Source: JANOGU01 sp964499865 (lineage in GTDB: Bacteria > Pseudomonadota > Alphaproteobacteria > Rhodobacterales > Rhodobacteraceae). From it: a stretch of DNA of 8,331 nt. Position numbers and translations under genes: made by a program. The DNA is taken from NCBI GenBank assembly GCA_964499865.1, contig CAZCPY010000131.1, forward strand, positions 1 through 8,331. The letters run 5' to 3'. A model generated the notes under the pieces. The model did no database searches. It was not told where the DNA came from and saw only the letters and a program-made list of their open reading frames with translations. Below are positions 5,381 through 8,331 of this stretch, one piece after another; the first letter of the stretch is position 1; the number at the start of each line of letters is the position of its first letter.

Positions 5381-6718
5381 GTGCTGAAACGCCTGACCTA
5401 CCGCGCCCGTGCCGCGCTGGAAGCGCGCCTGCCCGAGCAGCGCCTCTACCTCAAGTCCGACACCACGACCCGCTTCGTGCGCCTCGGGCCGCTGGCCCAG
5501 GCCGCGATCATCGGCACCGCGGGCCTGCTGGTCGCCTGGTCGATCGTCGCCACGGCCATCATCACCATGGACCACCTGACCGCTTCCGATGTCGCCCAGG
5601 CCGAACGCCGTCAGGCCGAGTTCGAAGCCCGCCTGACCGCGCTGTCGGCCGACCGCGACGGCCGCGCCGACGAGGCGGCGCGCGCGCAGGAACGCTTCAA
5701 CCTGGCGCTGGCCGAGGTCTCGGCGATGCAGACGCGGCTGTTGTCGTCGGAAGAGGCGCGGCGCGAACTCGCCACCGGCATCGAGGTGATCCAGGACACC
5801 CTGCGCCGGGTGATGGACGAACGCGACACCGCGCGGGCCGAGGCCGCCGCGCTGGCCGCCACCCTGCGGCAGGAAACCGGGACCGCCCGCACCGCCGAGG
5901 GCGCCGCGCGCGACACCGCCGACACGCTGGCGATGATGACGGCGACGCTGGCGGGCACCGCGGCCGAACGCGACGCCCTGGCCGGCGCGGCGCAGGCGGC
6001 GCAGCAGACCATCGACGAGATCGAGGCCGAAAAGCGCGCGCTTCTGGCCAGGAACGACGTGATCTTCGCCAGGCTGGAAGAGGCCGTCACCGTCTCGATG
6101 GAGCCGCTGGACAAGATGTTCACCGCCGCGGGCCTGTCGACCGAGGATCTGCTCGAGGCCGTCAAGCGCGGCTATTCGGGTCAGGGCGGGCCGCTCGGGC
6201 CGTTCTCCGTCTCGGCCGCCAATGCCCCGCTGTCCCCCGACGAGGTGCGCGCCAACGCGGTCCTGGCGGGGCTGGACCGGATGAACCTCTACCGCATCGC
6301 GGCGGAAAAGACCCCCTTCGGCATGCCGGTCAAGTCGGCGTTCCGCCTGACCTCGGGCTTCGGCTACCGCCGCGATCCCAATGGCGCGGGTTCGCGGATG
6401 CACGAGGGCAACGATCTCGCGGGAGCGGCGGGCACGCCGATCTACGCGACCGGCGAAGGTGTCGTCATCCAGGCCGGCTGGGACGGCAGCTTTGGCAAGT
6501 CGGTCCAGATCCGGCACGAGTTCGGCATCGTCACGCGCTTTGCCCACATGAGCCAAATCCGGGTGAGCGTCGGGGAAAGGGTATCGCGCGGCGACCGCAT
6601 CGGTGATATGGGTTCCTCTGGCCGTTCGACCGGCACGCATCTCCACTACGAAGTCAGGATCGGCGGGCGCGCCGTCAACCCGATGACCTTCATCAAGGCA
6701 GGCAGCAATGTTTTCTAA
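5381..6718 (+). CDS. Membrane-anchored M23/LytM peptidoglycan endopeptidase with coiled coil
   Basis: This 445-residue M23-family metallopeptidase should cleave peptide cross-links of peptidoglycan in the periplasm. It has a conserved cytoplasmic N-terminus (LPEQRLYLKSDTTTRFVRL, 17-35), one membrane segment (about 38-62), a long Ala/Glu/Arg-rich coiled coil (about 68-235), a linker, and a C-terminal LytM domain (about 320-440). All catalytic residues are present: zinc ligands His341 and Asp345 (HEGND) and His422 (HLHYE), with His420 and His389 as further active-site histidines, so it looks active rather than a degenerate LytM factor. The GTG at 5381 is chosen because AGGA (5370-5373) precedes it and the conserved N-terminus follows; a GTG at 5288 would add 31 low-quality residues. 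It overlaps the bactofilin gene by 11 bp, the arrangement of the LmdC peptidase and its bactofilin in other alphaproteobacteria, so it likely works in localised wall remodelling or cell shape. Confidence 0.93.
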   Translation: MLKRLTYRARAALEARLPEQRLYLKSDTTTRFVRLGPLAQAAIIGTAGLLVAWSIVATAIITMDHLTASDVAQAERRQAEFEARLTALSADRDGRADEAARAQERFNLALAEVSAMQTRLLSSEEARRELATGIEVIQDTLRRVMDERDTARAEAAALAATLRQETGTARTAEGAARDTADTLAMMTATLAGTAAERDALAGAAQAAQQTIDEIEAEKRALLARNDVIFARLEEAVTVSMEPLDKMFTAAGLSTEDLLEAVKRGYSGQGGPLGPFSVSAANAPLSPDEVRANAVLAGLDRMNLYRIAAEKTPFGMPVKSAFRLTSGFGYRRDPNGAGSRMHEGNDLAGAAGTPIYATGEGVVIQAGWDGSFGKSVQIRHEFGIVTRFAHMSQIRVSVGERVSRGDRIGDMGSSGRSTGTHLHYEVRIGGRAVNPMTFIKAGSNVF

Positions 6719-7199
6719 GAGCCGCATCAACGAACCCGGCGCCAAGCCCGGCGAGCCCGAAAAGACCAAGCTGCCGGAGGCGACGATGAAGCCCGCGATG
6801 GACTTTACCCCTTCGGTGCCGCGCGGCAAGGCGGCGGTGTCGGTGCTGTCGTCCGACCTGACGGTCGTGGGCAACCTCAAGACCACGGGCGACATCCAGA
6901 TCGAGGGCACGGTCGAAGGCGACATCCGCGCCCACCTGCTGACCGTGGGCGAAACCGCCACGATCCGGGGCGAGATCGTGGCCGACGACATCGTCGTCAA
7001 CGGCCGTGTCGTGGGCCGGGTGCGCGGCCTCAAGGTCCGCCTCACCTCCACCGCGCGGGTCGAGGGCGACATCATCCACAAGACCATCGCGATCGAAAGC
7101 GGCGCGCATTTCGAAGGCTCGGTGCAGCGGCAGGAAGACCCGCTGGCGACCTCGCGCGCCACGCCGCAGCTGCCTTCTCCGGAAACCGCCGCGACCTGA
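6708..7199 (+). CDS. Bactofilin (polymer-forming cytoskeletal protein)
   Basis: This 163-residue bactofilin should assemble nucleotide-free filaments on the inner face of the membrane and recruit wall enzymes. A flexible Pro/Lys-rich N-terminal tail (1-45) precedes the beta-helical core (about 46-141), whose regular Gly- and Val-spaced repeats include DLTVVGNLKTTGDIQIEGTV, then EGDIRAHLLTVGETATIRGE and VVNGRVVGRVRGLKVRL. A short Pro-rich tail ends it. The start at 6708 gives MFSKSRIN, matching the MFSK-type membrane-targeting peptide described for Caulobacter BacA, so I keep it although its ribosome-binding site is modest (AAGG at 6695-6698, inside the peptidase gene). An in-frame ATG at 6786 has a stronger site. 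The overlap with the upstream peptidase implies translational coupling and joint function. Confidence 0.95.
   Translation: MFSKSRINEPGAKPGEPEKTKLPEATMKPAMDFTPSVPRGKAAVSVLSSDLTVVGNLKTTGDIQIEGTVEGDIRAHLLTVGETATIRGEIVADDIVVNGRVVGRVRGLKVRLTSTARVEGDIIHKTIAIESGAHFEGSVQRQEDPLATSRATPQLPSPETAAT
6776..6788 (+). promoter_or_regulatory. Strong ribosome-binding site and in-frame internal ATG in the bactofilin gene
   Basis: GGAGG at 6776-6780 lies 5 nt before an ATG at 6786 that is codon 27 of the bactofilin. It is the best Shine-Dalgarno match near either candidate start. Initiation here would give a 137-residue protein (MKPAMDFTPSVPRG...) with the complete polymerising core but without the MFSK membrane peptide. 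It may be a second start or a chance match in GAG-rich coding sequence. Confidence 0.4.
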
Positions 7200-7203
7200 C
7201 CTG

Positions 7204-8331
7204 ATGGACATGACCCCGGGGGCGCGGGCGGAGACGCCCGCGCCCTTTCCCGTCTGCCGCCCGGAAGACCGCCGCTTCCTGCTGCTGGCGGCGATCCTGG
7301 CCTCGGCGCTCGGCTTCATCGACGGCTCGGTCGTGGCCATCGCCATGCCCGCGATGCGCGAGGGGCTGCGCGCCACCCTGACCGAGGCGCAGTGGATCGG
7401 CGCGGGCTATCTGCTTGCGATGTCCTCGCTGGTGCTGACCGGCGGCGCCATGGGCGACCGGTTCGGCGTGGCGCGGGTGTTCGGGCTGGGGATCGCCGTC
7501 TTCGTGCTGGCCTCCTTCGCCTGCGCGCTGGCGCCCTCGGCCCCGGCGATGATCGCCGCGCGCATGGTCCAGGGCCTGGGCGCGGGGCTGATGGTGCCTG
7601 GGTCGATGTCGCTGATCTCGCGCGCCTACCCGCCCGACCAGAGAGGCCGGGCGCTGGGGCTCTGGGCCGCCGCGGCCTCGGCCACCACGGTGGCGGGTCC
7701 GGTCCTGGGCGGCATCGTGCTGTCCTCGGGCGCCGAAGGCGCCTGGCGCTGGATCTTCGCGCTGAACCTGCCCCTGGGCGGGTTCGCGCTGTGGCTGCTG
7801 CGGCAAAAGACCCTGCCGGACCCCGGCCGCCCCGGCACCGCCGTGGACCTGCCCGGCGCGGTGCTGGCCTCTGCCGCGCTCGGCGTGCTGGCCTGGGACC
7901 TGACCGCGGGCGGCGCGGTCTCCGGCTGGTCGCTGGCGGCGGTGACGCTGGCCGCGCTGTTCCTGTGGCGCGAGGCAACCACGCCCGCGCCGATGCTGCG
8001 GCTGTCGCTGTTCGCCGGCCGGGCCTTCGCGGCGGCGAACCTGGCCACGCTGTTTCTGTTCTTCGCGCAGGCCGCGGTCCTGTTCTACCTGCCGATGACG
8101 GCGGTCACCGCCTGGGGCGCAGGCGGCCTCGACGTGACGCTGACGCTTCTGCCGCTGGGGGTGATGATCGGCGTGCTGTCCGCCCCGGCGGGGCGGCTGG
8201 CCGACCGCATCGGGCACGGGCCGGTGGTGGCGACGGGCGCCGCACTGGTGGCGCTGGCCGACGCGGGCCTGGCGCGCGCGGCGCCCGTGGCGGGGATGTT
8301 CACCCACATCCTGCCGCTGATGGCGCTGAAC
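7204..8331 (+). CDS. MFS drug/proton antiporter, DHA2 (EmrB/QacA) type, 3' end outside window
   Basis: The first 376 codons of a major facilitator transporter are open to the right edge with no stop, so the C-terminal part is missing. DHA2 members usually have 14 membrane segments and about 450-500 residues; they expel drugs or other small compounds by proton exchange. Diagnostic motifs are ALGFIDGSVVAIAMP (35-49, first segment, with Asp40), motif A GAMGDRFGVARV (81-92), the RMVQGLGAGLMVPGS stretch (120-134), motif C ATTVAGPVLGG (160-170), and a second motif-A-like loop SAPAGRLADRIGHG (326-339). About ten membrane segments can be seen. The start ATG at 7204 lies 4 nt after the bactofilin stop; no Shine-Dalgarno is evident, so translation may depend on coupling. 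ATG 7210 is an alternative. The substrate cannot be told from sequence. Confidence 0.92.
   Translation, partial: MDMTPGARAETPAPFPVCRPEDRRFLLLAAILASALGFIDGSVVAIAMPAMREGLRATLTEAQWIGAGYLLAMSSLVLTGGAMGDRFGVARVFGLGIAVFVLASFACALAPSAPAMIAARMVQGLGAGLMVPGSMSLISRAYPPDQRGRALGLWAAAASATTVAGPVLGGIVLSSGAEGAWRWIFALNLPLGGFALWLLRQKTLPDPGRPGTAVDLPGAVLASAALGVLAWDLTAGGAVSGWSLAAVTLAALFLWREATTPAPMLRLSLFAGRAFAAANLATLFLFFAQAAVLFYLPMTAVTAWGAGGLDVTLTLLPLGVMIGVLSAPAGRLADRIGHGPVVATGAALVALADAGLARAAPVAGMFTHILPLMALN

Noticed and set aside
5366..7162. Minus-strand frame of 598 codons opposite the peptidase and bactofilin
   Set aside because: Antisense to two well-recognised genes; composition (Arg/Gly/His/Asp-rich) is typical of a GC shadow.
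7072..8307. Minus-strand frame of 411 codons opposite the MFS transporter
   Set aside because: Gln/Arg/His/Gly-rich with no domain; the plus strand carries clear MFS motifs A and C.

Overview
The window looks like chromosomal DNA of a high-GC alphaproteobacterium, most likely Rhodobacterales (Paracoccus/Rhodobacter-like). The reasons are very high third-position GC, long GC-driven antisense frames, and the protein types present: an AsmA/YhdP-like protein with the alphaproteobacterial C-terminal signature, a DUF455 ferritin-like protein, and an M23 peptidase overlapping a bactofilin that begins with MFSK. The genus is inferred, because no rRNA or other marker is present.

Layout. Positions 1-302 hold no gene I can support. 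The first 240 bases are about 62% GC, clearly lower than the flanking genes, and contain three inverted repeats; one sits just downstream of the big minus-strand gene and may be its terminator. Positions 303-3764 (minus) encode a 1153-residue AsmA/YhdP-like membrane-anchored protein with an unusual N-terminal tripeptide repeat made by a 9-bp tandem DNA repeat. An 87-bp divergent spacer separates it from the plus-strand genes: bcp-type peroxiredoxin (3852-4313), a stem-loop, a DUF455 ferritin-like protein (4379-5200), a 180-bp spacer, a membrane-anchored M23/LytM peptidase (5381-6718), a bactofilin overlapping it by 11 bp (6708-7199), and a DHA2-type MFS transporter (from 7204, cut by the right edge).

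Functional reading. Most of the window concerns the cell envelope. The AsmA/YhdP-like protein probably works in lipid movement between the membranes or in envelope homeostasis. The peptidase and bactofilin form the known alphaproteobacterial module in which a cytoplasmic bactofilin polymer positions a periplasmic peptidoglycan hydrolase. The peroxiredoxin and DUF455 protein form a second small unit; the DUF455 protein has a complete E/ExxH/E/ExxH set of probable di-metal ligands, so a link between peroxide removal and metal chemistry is plausible but unproven. The MFS pump lies 4 bp after the bactofilin and probably shares its transcript without an obvious functional link.

No transposase, CRISPR array, tRNA, rRNA or clear phage gene is visible. 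I do not see strong evidence for a wholly new system. The best leads are a possible second, membrane-anchor-less bactofilin start, the di-metal signature in DUF455 next to a peroxiredoxin, the 9-bp repeat tract, and the unexplained low-GC left edge.
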